From an uncultured Cellvibrionales bacterium (GTDB lineage Bacteria > Pseudomonadota > Gammaproteobacteria > Pseudomonadales > UBA7434): a stretch of 6,948 bases of DNA. The translations under genes and the position numbers were made by a program. Positions 1 to 6,196 of the stretch are shown here, in pieces. Position 1 is the first letter of the stretch; each line of letters starts with the position of its first letter. The notes beneath the pieces are model-generated. The model was not told the DNA's origin. It searched no databases and was given only the letters and a program-made list of their open reading frames with translations. The stretch spans positions 1 through 6,948 of the forward strand of contig CALCNB010000021.1 of assembly GCA_937897785.1 (NCBI GenBank), read 5' to 3'.

Positions 1-647
1 TGATCGTCTATCGATTAGCGAGCGAGACGCCGCTTTCAGTAAAGACGGGATTATTATCAGGGCAGGGCACATCGGTGGCCACTATGTTGTTAGTCGGTAT
101 TGCGATCACAGCGCTTGCTGGAGCAGCCAATAGTGCTTTGGCTTTTATTGCCGATAATGAAACGTTGCGCCGCATCAGTCTGTGGAATATGGGCGGTCTT
201 GATGGCGCTAATGATCAACGACTTATTTTGGGTGTGTTCATTATTCTTCCCGCCATGTTTATCGTCTGGCGCTCGCATAGGTCTTTGGATGCACTTTTGC
301 TGGGTGAATCTGAAGCCCATTATTTAGGTGTAAACGTCAGTCATCTAAAGCGTCTATTAATTGTTATGGTGGCCTTGGCAGTCGCCACTTCGGTTGCACT
401 GGCTGGAGTGATAGGGTTTGTCGGATTAGTGGTGCCGCATTTATTACGGCTAGTGGTCGGCCCCAGTCACCGACAGTTGATACTGTGCTCAGCCTTGGCT
501 GGGGGTATTTTACTGGTCTTAGCCGATGTGTTAGCTCGGTCGCTGGTCTCACCTGCTGAATTACCTGTGGGTGTCGTAACGGCAGTTTTAGGTGCGCCAT
601 TTTTCATTTTATTACTGCGACAGCGTCGCGGTTATGGATTGCAGTGA
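1..647 (+). CDS. FecCD/BtuC-family ABC transporter permease, 5' partial
   Basis: This is the inner-membrane channel subunit of a type II ABC importer for a metal-chelate cofactor (cobalamin, haem or siderophore family). The frame is open to the left edge from base 3, giving 214 visible residues. The family is usually about 330-350 aa, so roughly the first third lies outside. The GTG at 75 is internal, not a real start. Visible hallmarks are the helix with ATMLLVGIAITALAGA (about 78-125), the WNMGGLDGA segment (about 186-212), the ATPase-coupling region GFVGLVVPHLLR (about 414-449) and the C-terminal helix ELPVGVVTAVLGAPFF (about 558-605). At least five hydrophobic segments remain. The LAGAA and WNMGGLDGA details resemble haem permeases (HmuU), but BtuC shares most of these motifs. 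It is the first visible gene of a four-gene operon, and the ATPase gene starts 7 nt after its stop. Family call is firm; substrate is not settled by this subunit. Confidence 0.93.
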   Translation, partial: IVYRLASETPLSVKTGLLSGQGTSVATMLLVGIAITALAGAANSALAFIADNETLRRISLWNMGGLDGANDQRLILGVFIILPAMFIVWRSHRSLDALLLGESEAHYLGVNVSHLKRLLIVMVALAVATSVALAGVIGFVGLVVPHLLRLVVGPSHRQLILCSALAGGILLVLADVLARSLVSPAELPVGVVTAVLGAPFFILLLRQRRGYGLQ

Positions 648-654
648 GTATATG

Positions 655-1449
655 ATGAGCGATACTGTATTGCGGTTTGAGTCTGTGTCCCTGCATCGTG
701 ATGGGCAGTCATTAGTGAACAGCATCGATTTAAATATGTCAGCCGGGAAGATGTTGGCTGTATTAGGGCCCAATGGTGCCGGTAAAACGAGTTTGCTTAA
801 CTGTGTTAATAGCGTTAGTGATTTCAGCGGAACGATTTTATTACAGGATCGATCGGTGGCTGATTATAGTCCTCAGCAGCGGGCCAAAATATTAGCTATG
901 CTGCCTCAGCAGTCAGCGTTGAGTTTTCCTTTTTCAGTGAAAGAAGTCATTATGCTGGGCCGTTATCCTCACAATACAGGCAGCAAAGTTGATACTGCCA
1001 TTACTGACGAACTGCTTGCAATGATGCAATTAACCGCCTTAGCTGATCGCAGTTATACCTCGCTCTCAGGGGGTGAACAGCAGCGTACGCAAATTGCTCG
1101 CGTGTTGTCACAGCTTATTTTAGATGCCGATATGTCGATAAGATCTGGCAGTGTACTGCTGCTAGATGAACCGGTTTCGTCACTCGATTTATCGCATCAG
1201 TCTAGTTTAATGGTCTTGCTTAAAGAGTTTTGTGGGGCTGGTTTAGCGATTGGGGTAGTGCTTCACGATTTGAATTTAGCAGCGGCTTATGCCGATCAAT
1301 GTGCGCTTTTAAAAGGCGGTCAATTGCTTGTCGCTGGTAAGCCAGAGCAAGTAATTACCGCTGAATTAATACGGCAGGCATATGGAATTGAAGTCGAGAT
1401 TATTGCCCACCCTAAAACGGCCAAGCCACTCGTGATAAGAGAGTTTTAG
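655..1449 (+). CDS. ABC importer ATPase, HmuV/BtuD type
   Basis: This cytoplasmic ATPase should power the neighbouring permease. With the ATG at 655 it is 264 aa, normal for HmuV-type ATPases. All motifs are intact: Walker A GPNGAGKT (38-45), Q-loop glutamines 85-86, signature LSGGEQQR (137-144), Walker B VLLLDEP (167-173), D-loop SSLD (175-178) and switch histidine H204 (VLHDLN). The stretch LPQQSALSFPFSVKEVIMLGR and the conserved YG followed by IAHP near the C-terminus are more typical of haem ATPase HmuV than of the shorter E. coli BtuD. The frame is open further upstream (GTG 592, ATG 634, ATG 652). I prefer 655 because AGTGAG at 643-648 lies 6 nt before it and the protein then starts just before the first beta strand; 652 is nearly as good. 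The SD overlaps the permease stop, implying translational coupling. ABC ATPase identity is near certain; haem versus cobalamin remains open. Confidence 0.94.
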   Translation: MSDTVLRFESVSLHRDGQSLVNSIDLNMSAGKMLAVLGPNGAGKTSLLNCVNSVSDFSGTILLQDRSVADYSPQQRAKILAMLPQQSALSFPFSVKEVIMLGRYPHNTGSKVDTAITDELLAMMQLTALADRSYTSLSGGEQQRTQIARVLSQLILDADMSIRSGSVLLLDEPVSSLDLSHQSSLMVLLKEFCGAGLAIGVVLHDLNLAAAYADQCALLKGGQLLVAGKPEQVITAELIRQAYGIEVEIIAHPKTAKPLVIREF

Positions 1450-1454
1450 CGAGC

Positions 1455-2393
1455 ATGTTAAGGCCTAATGTGAATACAAAAAAACTTGCATGGAAATGTA
1501 ACTGCATTTGCCTAGGCGTACTTTTATTTTTTTCAATTAACTCATTTGTATGGTCTACACCGATTCGTTTGATAGACGATTTAGGCGTTGAACTTAGCTT
1601 GGATCAAGCGGCTGAAAGAGTTGTTTTGTTAGGGCCTAATTTAGTCGAGAGTATTTATGCGATTGATGCGGCTCACACGGTTGTGGCAGTGGCTGATCAT
1701 TCTGACTACCCACCGGAGGCACGAGCAATCCCTCGTGTCGCATCGCACAATACGATCAATTACGAAAAGATTTTAGCCCTAGCTCCCGATTTGGTGGTGG
1801 TTTGGGCGTCTGGCTTTGGTGTTGATAAAATACAGAAGCTGAGAGATTTAGGCCTTACGGTCTTTGCTTCAGAGCCGCAACGCTTAGCAGATGTCGAACA
1901 CTTATTACGAACGCTTGGCCAGTTAACTGGTCATTCAGGCTCAGCCAACCAAGCTGCCCTAGACTATGTGAGGGGCTTAGAGGAGCTCACCCAGCGCTAC
2001 CAATATCAACGACCTGCTAGAGTTTTTTATCAAATATGGCATCAACCGATGCAGACCTTGAATGACAAACATATTGTCAATGATGTGATTACCTTGTGTG
2101 GCGGGATCAATATTTTTGCCAAGCAGCGAGAAATCGCGCCAAAAGTTTCTGTTGAAGCGGTCATTGCTTTAGATCCAGAGCTAATTATTACTGGCGTATC
2201 TGATGGCCAAAGACCGTCTTGGTTTGACGATTGGCAGCGTTGGCCCAGTATTACTGCGGTCAAAAAAAATCAGCTTTTTGTGGTGGATGCCGATATTATG
2301 GTGCGCCATGCACCGCGTATTTTACTCGGTGCAGAGCAATTATGTCGTTATTTAGCCCAGGCTAGAGCGTCTGACGAGGTCAAAGGTGAGTAA
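1455..2393 (+). CDS. btuF: Periplasmic cobalamin-binding protein, BtuF-like
   Basis: This is the substrate-binding protein that would deliver ligand (by homology vitamin B12) to the permease-ATPase complex. It has 312 aa. An N-terminal signal peptide has basic residues K9, K10 and K14, a hydrophobic core at about 18-33, and a plausible signal peptidase I site after S34 (VWS/TP). No lipobox is seen. BtuF hallmarks are SDYPPEARAIPRV (83-95), the EKILALAPDLVVVWASG block (104-120), VFYQIWHQP (190-198), DVITLCGGINIF (210-221) and RHAPRILLGAEQLC (284-297). C215 and C297 fall where the two disulfide cysteines of E. coli BtuF occur in the same local motifs, which favours BtuF over the haem-binding HmuT. 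The start follows the ATPase stop by 5 nt; an AGAGAG at about 1438-1443 is an acceptable SD. The stop overlaps the next gene by 8 nt. The ligand is inferred from homology. Confidence 0.84.
   Translation: MLRPNVNTKKLAWKCNCICLGVLLFFSINSFVWSTPIRLIDDLGVELSLDQAAERVVLLGPNLVESIYAIDAAHTVVAVADHSDYPPEARAIPRVASHNTINYEKILALAPDLVVVWASGFGVDKIQKLRDLGLTVFASEPQRLADVEHLLRTLGQLTGHSGSANQAALDYVRGLEELTQRYQYQRPARVFYQIWHQPMQTLNDKHIVNDVITLCGGINIFAKQREIAPKVSVEAVIALDPELIITGVSDGQRPSWFDDWQRWPSITAVKKNQLFVVDADIMVRHAPRILLGAEQLCRYLAQARASDEVKGE
2376..2388 (+). promoter_or_regulatory. SD and GTG start of srkA inside the btuF 3' end
   Basis: GAGG (2376-2379) lies 6 nt before the GTG at 2386, within the last codons of the binding-protein gene whose TAA is at 2391-2393. 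This fixes the long form of the kinase and indicates translational coupling. Confidence 0.7.
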
Positions 2394-3498
2394 CTTGCCG
2401 CCCAATAAAGATGAACTTAATGACGATAATCGTGGTAATCGTCTATCTGTCGATGATGCTCATGCTGAGCAAGTGAACCCAGTATCCGCTCAGCAGTCGA
2501 TCAGCGTACATCCCTATCAGCGCCTAACGCCCGATGTTGTGATTGACGCAGTGGAATCAACACAACGATTCTCTGATGCGAGAATACTTGCGTTAAACAG
2601 TTATGAGAATCGTGTATATCAAGTGGGTATTGAAGAGTCTGACCCGGTGATCGTTAAGTTTTATCGCCCAGAACGTTGGACGATGGACCAGATAATAGAA
2701 GAGCATGGTTTTACCCAACAACTCTATGAATTGGATATCCCCGTGGTGCCACCACTGCCGATTAACGACAGTGATACGCCGACCTTAGGCAGGCATCAAG
2801 ATTTTTACTTTTCGATATATGCGCGCCAAGGCGGTAGGGCGCCAGAGCTAGATAATCTTGAACACCTTTATCAGTTGGGACAATTTATCGGTCGCATTCA
2901 TGCCGTCGGTGCTAGTTACCCGTTTAGGCATCGGGTCGCTTTACGCGTAGCAGATTTTGGTCACAGCAGTGTGGCTTACTTGCTCGAGAAAGACTTTATT
3001 CCGGTTGATTTACGAGCGGCTTATCAATCGATTACCGAACAATTACTGGCAGCAATTGATGCATGCTCGCCCGATGACCCACGATTTAATCGCTTAAGTC
3101 TGCACGGTGATTGCCATCCGGGCAATGTGTTGTGGCGCAATGATCGGCCGCACTTTGTCGATTTTGACGATGCCATGACCGGCCCTGCCATTCAGGATTT
3201 ATGGATGCTACTGTCGGGTGATACTCACAATAAGCAACGCCAATTGAGTGAGATTGTCGAGGGCTATGAGGCTTTTTATTCGTTTAATCCGGCCGAGTTG
3301 AGCTTAATAGAACCGCTCAGGGCGCTACGGGTTTTACATTACAGTGCTTGGTTGGCACGCCGCTGGGATGATCCTGCGTTTCCCATTAGCTTCCCTTGGT
3401 TCAATACTGAACGCTATTGGTCTGAACATATTTTGGAGTTAAAGGAGTTGGTGTCATCCTTGGCCGAGCCCAGTCTAACCCTCCCTGACCCGCTGTAA
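2386..3498 (+). CDS. srkA: Stress response kinase A (SrkA/YihE) family Ser/Thr kinase
   Basis: This is a cytoplasmic protein kinase of the aminoglycoside-phosphotransferase fold. E. coli SrkA protects cells from stress-induced killing; its physiological targets are poorly defined. The match runs through NSYENRVYQ (71-79), VKFYRPERW with the nucleotide-binding lysine K91, EEHGF (105-109), the catalytic loop HGDCHPGN (240-247, D242 and N247), the metal-binding FVDFDDA (257-263), GPAIQDLWMLLSGD (266-279) and ARRWDDPAFP (324-333). At 370 aa it is about 40 residues longer than E. coli SrkA (328 aa). The extra is a polar, acidic N-terminal segment (about 1-42) that looks disordered. The GTG start at 2386 is supported by GAGGT (2376-2380) ending about 5 nt upstream. 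A GTG at 2473 would trim the extension but lacks an evident SD. The gene overlaps btuF by 8 nt, so translation is probably coupled. The frequent dsbA neighbour of E. coli srkA is absent downstream. Confidence 0.92.
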   Translation: MSNLPPNKDELNDDNRGNRLSVDDAHAEQVNPVSAQQSISVHPYQRLTPDVVIDAVESTQRFSDARILALNSYENRVYQVGIEESDPVIVKFYRPERWTMDQIIEEHGFTQQLYELDIPVVPPLPINDSDTPTLGRHQDFYFSIYARQGGRAPELDNLEHLYQLGQFIGRIHAVGASYPFRHRVALRVADFGHSSVAYLLEKDFIPVDLRAAYQSITEQLLAAIDACSPDDPRFNRLSLHGDCHPGNVLWRNDRPHFVDFDDAMTGPAIQDLWMLLSGDTHNKQRQLSEIVEGYEAFYSFNPAELSLIEPLRALRVLHYSAWLARRWDDPAFPISFPWFNTERYWSEHILELKELVSSLAEPSLTLPDPL

Positions 3499-3518
3499 TT
3501 CAATCATCGCTGACACTG

Positions 3519-3538
3519 ACCTAAACGGCAGGTTTTTT
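3519..3538 (+). terminator. Weak intrinsic terminator candidate after srkA
   Basis: A short hairpin ACCT (3519-3522) / AGGT (3530-3533) is followed by TTTTT (3534-3538), 20 nt after the srkA stop. The stem is only 4 bp, so it is weak. It competes with a longer AT-rich inverted repeat, GACCTAAA (3518-3525) / TTTAGGTC (3536-3543), which has no U tract after it. The position at the operon end is right; the structure is poor. Confidence 0.35.
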
Positions 3539-3574
3539 AGGTCAAAAAAGGCCTTTGATGAACTTTTACGCTTA

Positions 3575-3602
3575 TTGTTTCTCCATTTTCGAACGATATA
3601 AT
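3575..3602 (+). promoter_or_regulatory. Sigma-70-type promoter for the HsaA-like gene
   Basis: A perfect -10 hexamer TATAAT (3597-3602) has a TTGTTT (3575-3580) 16 bp upstream as a partial -35 (TTG matches). Transcription would begin near 3609 and leave a leader of about 90 nt before the ATG at 3700. The -35 is weak, so an activator or the AT-rich flank may contribute. It is the only good promoter seen on this strand in the spacer. Confidence 0.55.
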
Positions 3603-3629
3603 AGAATCAGTGACACGGTTTGATACTTT

Positions 3630-3658
3630 CTTGTAATGAGAGCGTATATCCTTGTAAT
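3630..3658 (+). repeat. 8-bp direct repeat CTTGTAAT, 21-bp period, in the leader
   Basis: CTTGTAAT occurs at 3630-3637 and again at 3651-3658; with the following bases 9 of 10 positions match. The 21-bp offset is two helical turns, placing both copies on the same DNA face about 20-50 bp downstream of the predicted transcription start. It could be a tandem regulator site or chance in AT-rich sequence. Confidence 0.4.
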
Positions 3659-3699
3659 AACTTAATAAACCACCACATTCGCTTTTGAGGCAAATTAAA

Positions 3700-4896
3700 A
3701 TGGGCGCACAATCTGCACAAATACTGACTGAGCAAGAAGAAAAAAATGCTATCGCTGATACGATTTTGCAGGGCATTATCGAGATGCAGCCGCGTTTGCG
3801 TGAACGTGCAAGCCAAGCGAAGGGTGATCGCCGAGTGCCTGATGAGAGCGTTCAAGAGCTTCAAGATTTAGGTTTTTTCTTGGCGTTGCAACCAAAACGC
3901 TACGGCGGATATGAATTAGACCCGCAGCACTTTTTCAAATTTAGTATGGCACTTGCCGAAGGCTGTATGTCCACTTCATGGGCGATGGGTATTGTTGCTG
4001 TTCACCCTTTTCAGTTGGCTCTAATGCCTGACCAAGCTCAGCAAGACGTTTGGGGCGATGATATTCATACTCGTGTCAGTTCATCCTATGCTCCTATGGG
4101 CAAGGCGGAAGCTGTCGAAGGCGGGTTTAAATTTAGTGGTCGATGGGGTTGGTCCAGTGGTTCAGGCCACTGCACTTGGGCCTTGTTAGGCGGCATTATA
4201 CCTGGCGAGGGTTATCGAACTTTCCTAATCCCTAATTCCGATTATGAAATAGTCGACACTTGGCAAGTAATGGGTCTTCAGGCTACTGGTAGTAATGATA
4301 TCGTGGTTAAAGAGGTATTTGTCCCTGATCACCGAACCCATAAACAAATGGATGGTTTCAATTCAACTAATCCTGGCTATGCTGTGAATAAGGCACCGGT
4401 TTATCAAATTCCTTGGGGCCAAGTCTTTGCTCGTACCGTCTGTACTCCAGCGATTGGTTCTTGTAAAGAAGCGCTGCGTTTGTACAAAGACTTAGTTAAA
4501 AATAAAGCCAGTGCAGATCCCACTAAATTAGCCGGTGACGTTGGCACTAACGAACGTATTGCGTTTGCAGCCAACGGTATCGATGAAATGGAATGCATTT
4601 TGATGCGTAACTTTGACCGTATGATGGAATGCGTTAATGCAGGCGAAGAAATCCCCATGGATGAGCGCATTATGTATCGCTATCAATCATCGTTGATTAT
4701 TGAAAAGAGTATCGCGGTGGTCGATCATTTATTTAATGTTGCCGGCGGCGGTTCGGTGTTTTTAAATAGTGAGATTCAACAACGATTCTTAGATATTCAT
4801 ACCGCAAGAGCCCATGTTGCCAACAACCCGACCAGCTTTGGTCGTAATTTAGGCGCTACGCAGTTAGGCCTTGAAAATGGTGATGTGTTTTTATAA
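3700..4896 (+). CDS. HsaA/HpaH-like flavin-dependent monooxygenase, oxygenase subunit
   Basis: This 398-aa protein has the acyl-CoA dehydrogenase fold of group D two-component flavin monooxygenases. Characterised members such as HsaA (secosteroid phenol hydroxylase) and p-hydroxyphenylacetate hydroxylase C2 use reduced flavin from a separate reductase to ortho-hydroxylate phenols. Family marks are PDESVQELQDLGFF (47-60), QPKRYGGYELDP (64-75), VHPFQLALMPDQAQQDVWGDD (101-121), SSSYAPMGKAE (127-137), FSGRWGWSSGSGH (145-157), GLQATGSNDIVV (192-203), VFVPDHRT (206-213) and the C-terminal DIHTARAHVANN (365-376). H102, the SSSY serines and H367/H372 are candidate active-site residues by analogy. No acyl-CoA dehydrogenase catalytic glutamate context is evident, favouring hydroxylase over dehydrogenase. 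The ATG at 3700 is chosen over the in-frame TTG at 3685 because GAGG (3687-3690) sits 9 nt upstream. It is monocistronic in this window, with its own promoter and terminator. Substrate unknown. Confidence 0.88.
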   Translation: MGAQSAQILTEQEEKNAIADTILQGIIEMQPRLRERASQAKGDRRVPDESVQELQDLGFFLALQPKRYGGYELDPQHFFKFSMALAEGCMSTSWAMGIVAVHPFQLALMPDQAQQDVWGDDIHTRVSSSYAPMGKAEAVEGGFKFSGRWGWSSGSGHCTWALLGGIIPGEGYRTFLIPNSDYEIVDTWQVMGLQATGSNDIVVKEVFVPDHRTHKQMDGFNSTNPGYAVNKAPVYQIPWGQVFARTVCTPAIGSCKEALRLYKDLVKNKASADPTKLAGDVGTNERIAFAANGIDEMECILMRNFDRMMECVNAGEEIPMDERIMYRYQSSLIIEKSIAVVDHLFNVAGGGSVFLNSEIQQRFLDIHTARAHVANNPTSFGRNLGATQLGLENGDVFL

Positions 4897-4912
4897 CGCA
4901 GTATAGATTAAG

Positions 4913-4947
4913 AAAAAAAGCCCGATCATCGTTCGGGCTTTTTTTTT
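4913..4947. terminator. Strong bidirectional intrinsic terminator
   Basis: An AGCCCGA (4919-4925) / TCGGGCT (4933-4939) stem with a 7-nt loop is flanked by an A run on the left and a T run on the right (through 4947). Read on either strand it ends in a U tract, so it can terminate both the + strand monooxygenase (stop 4896) and the minus-strand LLM gene (stop 4974). Confidence 0.95.
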
Positions 4948-4973
4948 GCTGTTTTTTGGTTAGCTGTCAAAAA

Positions 4974-6005
4974 TTAAATACCGCGCAAGCGCTCGATGGC
5001 TTTCATTGCGAGCACGTCGTCGGCAGGATCTTCGGGAATAGGGAAGGTGATTCGTTTGGTCAGGCCTTGATAGCGCTCGATCATCACCTCAGCGATTTCA
5101 TCGTAAGTGCCCTTCGGTACAAACTCGTGAAGCATCTCATCGGATAAGATATCTTTCATCACCGACCAGTTACCTTCACGGGTCATATCGAGTAATTGCT
5201 GCCCTTTCTCCTGCCAACCGAACAGCTCTAAGCTCGGCCAATAGGCCGGCGTGGAGTAAAGAAAACCCAATAGACCACGTTGCTTTTCCCACTCGGCATC
5301 GACAGTCGTTTGGTCTTTACCCGTGGCTGTCAGTGGGCCAAGAATCAGTTTAAAGTCATCGTCATCACCACTGCGCCCGCTACGCGCAAAGCCCTCATTA
5401 AGACGAGGAATGCAGACTTCGCGAATATAGCGTGGTGGCGTATTGGTTGGGTGGGTGATCATCCCATCGGCGATAGCCCCCACCATTTTGGTCATGTTCG
5501 GGCCAACCGCGCCAGCTAAAATAGGGATGTCAGGGTGTTCAATTGGCCCAGGATTGAAAAAAGGCTGTAATTTAGAGAATTGATAATATTCACCTTCAAA
5601 GTGCAGTCGCTCGCTGGTTTGAAAGGCATTAAAAATCGTCCTTAGCGATTGCATGTACTCGCGGAGGTGAGGAACAGGTGAGCCCCAGTGGGCGCTATAG
5701 CGCTTTTCGATATTGCCTTTCACCTGTGTGCCAAGGCCAATTTCGAAACGTCCTTTGGACAGCTGTTGTAAGTCCCAAGATGCGACGGCAACGGTCATAG
5801 GACTGCGTGGAAAGGCGACTAAGACACTAGTAGAAACCACTAAAGTCGAAGTTGCATTGAGTGCTAAGGCGGCCAACAATAGGCCGTCGTGAACCGCATC
5901 GGGAACTTGCAAGCCGTTAAATCCCATCGCTTCCGCGCGTTTCGCGTGTTCGCCAATTTCAGCGGGAGACATGGTTTCGGGGGTGGCAGCGAAAACTTCA
6001 AACAT
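4974..6005 (-). CDS. LLM-class flavin-dependent oxidoreductase, TIGR03617-like
   Basis: This 343-aa TIM-barrel protein belongs to the luciferase-like monooxygenase superfamily. Family features are HAKRAEAMGFNGLQVPDAVHD (20-40), TSTLVVSTSVLVAFPRSPMTVA (52-73), LSKGRFEIGLGTQV (82-95), HLREYMQSLRTIF (113-125), the insert HFEGEYYQFSKLQPFFNPGP (135-154), ILAGAVGPNMTKMVGAIADG (162-181) and FLYSTPAYWPSLELFGW (248-264). The last two resemble the set often named F420-dependent oxidoreductase TIGR03617. That name comes from actinobacterial members; in a Gammaproteobacterium FMN is at least as likely, and the sequence alone does not decide. The start ATG (reading down from 6005) is backed by AGGA (complement of 6012-6015) 6 nt upstream. 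It is convergent with the HsaA-like gene, sharing a terminator, and divergent from the SDR gene. The acidic run at 214-217 (DDDD) is a local oddity. Substrate unknown. Confidence 0.9.
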   Translation of the reverse strand: MFEVFAATPETMSPAEIGEHAKRAEAMGFNGLQVPDAVHDGLLLAALALNATSTLVVSTSVLVAFPRSPMTVAVASWDLQQLSKGRFEIGLGTQVKGNIEKRYSAHWGSPVPHLREYMQSLRTIFNAFQTSERLHFEGEYYQFSKLQPFFNPGPIEHPDIPILAGAVGPNMTKMVGAIADGMITHPTNTPPRYIREVCIPRLNEGFARSGRSGDDDDFKLILGPLTATGKDQTTVDAEWEKQRGLLGFLYSTPAYWPSLELFGWQEKGQQLLDMTREGNWSVMKDILSDEMLHEFVPKGTYDEIAEVMIERYQGLTKRITFPIPEDPADDVLAMKAIERLRGI

Positions 6006-6065
6006 GCGGCGTCCTAGACAGAGTTAGAGGCGATAATATCGACTGATTTATAGGCTTTCATTATA

Positions 6066-6095
6066 GTAAGTCATTTTATTATAACTATGGCTTAC
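6066..6095. promoter_or_regulatory. Inverted-repeat operator candidate over the LLM promoter
   Basis: GTAAGTCAT (6066-6074) and ATGGCTTAC (6087-6095) are inverted copies matching at 8 of 9 positions, with a 12-bp spacer and 21-bp centre-to-centre distance. The repeat spans the -10 and most of the spacer of the minus-strand promoter, a geometry suited to repression by a dimeric regulator such as a TetR or GntR family member. No regulator gene is in the window. Confidence 0.45.
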
Positions 6096-6105
6096 AATGT
6101 GTAAA
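6078..6105 (-). promoter_or_regulatory. Near-consensus promoter for the LLM gene
   Basis: On the minus strand TTTACA (complement of 6100-6105, 5 of 6 to the -35 consensus) is followed after 16 bp by TATAAT (complement of 6078-6083). Transcription would start near 6071, giving a leader of about 65 nt. A second TATAAT (complement of 6060-6065) lies 18 bp further downstream but lacks a good -35. Confidence 0.65.
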
Positions 6106-6130
6106 GTGACGTTTCCAGCCATCGAAAAGT

Positions 6131-6141
6131 TGGAGTCTCCA
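6131..6141. repeat. 11-bp perfect palindrome TGGAGTCTCCA
   Basis: TGGAG (6131-6135), a single T, then CTCCA (6137-6141), located 55 bp before the SDR start in the divergent region. It overlaps a poor -35-like TTGGAG (6130-6135) followed 16 bp later by CATGAT (6152-6157). It may be an operator for the SDR gene or chance. Confidence 0.25.
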
Positions 6142-6196
6142 CCCTAGTGGCCATGATCAATAACTTTAAGTGATTACGATAATTAAGTGGGTAGGT

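Noticed and set aside
90..600. Minus-strand and alternate-frame open frames across the permease
   Set aside because: They are shadows of the FecCD frame, which shows clear membrane-protein motifs and continuous family similarity.
592..654. Upstream extension of the ABC ATPase to GTG 592 or ATG 634
   Set aside because: It lies inside the permease 3' end, gives a non-family N-terminus (RHFSFYYCDSVAV), and 655 has the better SD spacing and family length.
1450..1454. Possible promoter or terminator between the ATPase and btuF
   Set aside because: The gap is only 5 nt, with no hairpin and T run, so the genes are read as one transcript.
1499..1513. Lipobox for the BtuF-like protein using C15, C17 or C19
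   Set aside because: The cysteines lie before the hydrophobic core and are not preceded by an L-x-[AG]-C-type motif, so signal peptidase I cleavage is more likely.
3685..3699. TTG 3685 as start of the HsaA-like protein
   Set aside because: It overlaps the GAGG that serves as SD for the ATG at 3700 and adds only five residues with no SD of its own.
3537..3864. Minus-strand open frames in the spacer and across the start of the HsaA-like gene
   Set aside because: They are antisense to a convincing gene, resemble no known family, and have no SD or promoter support.
4956..5147. Plus-strand small open frame over the 3' end of the LLM gene
   Set aside because: It is an antisense shadow of a well-conserved minus-strand gene and begins just after a terminator with no promoter.
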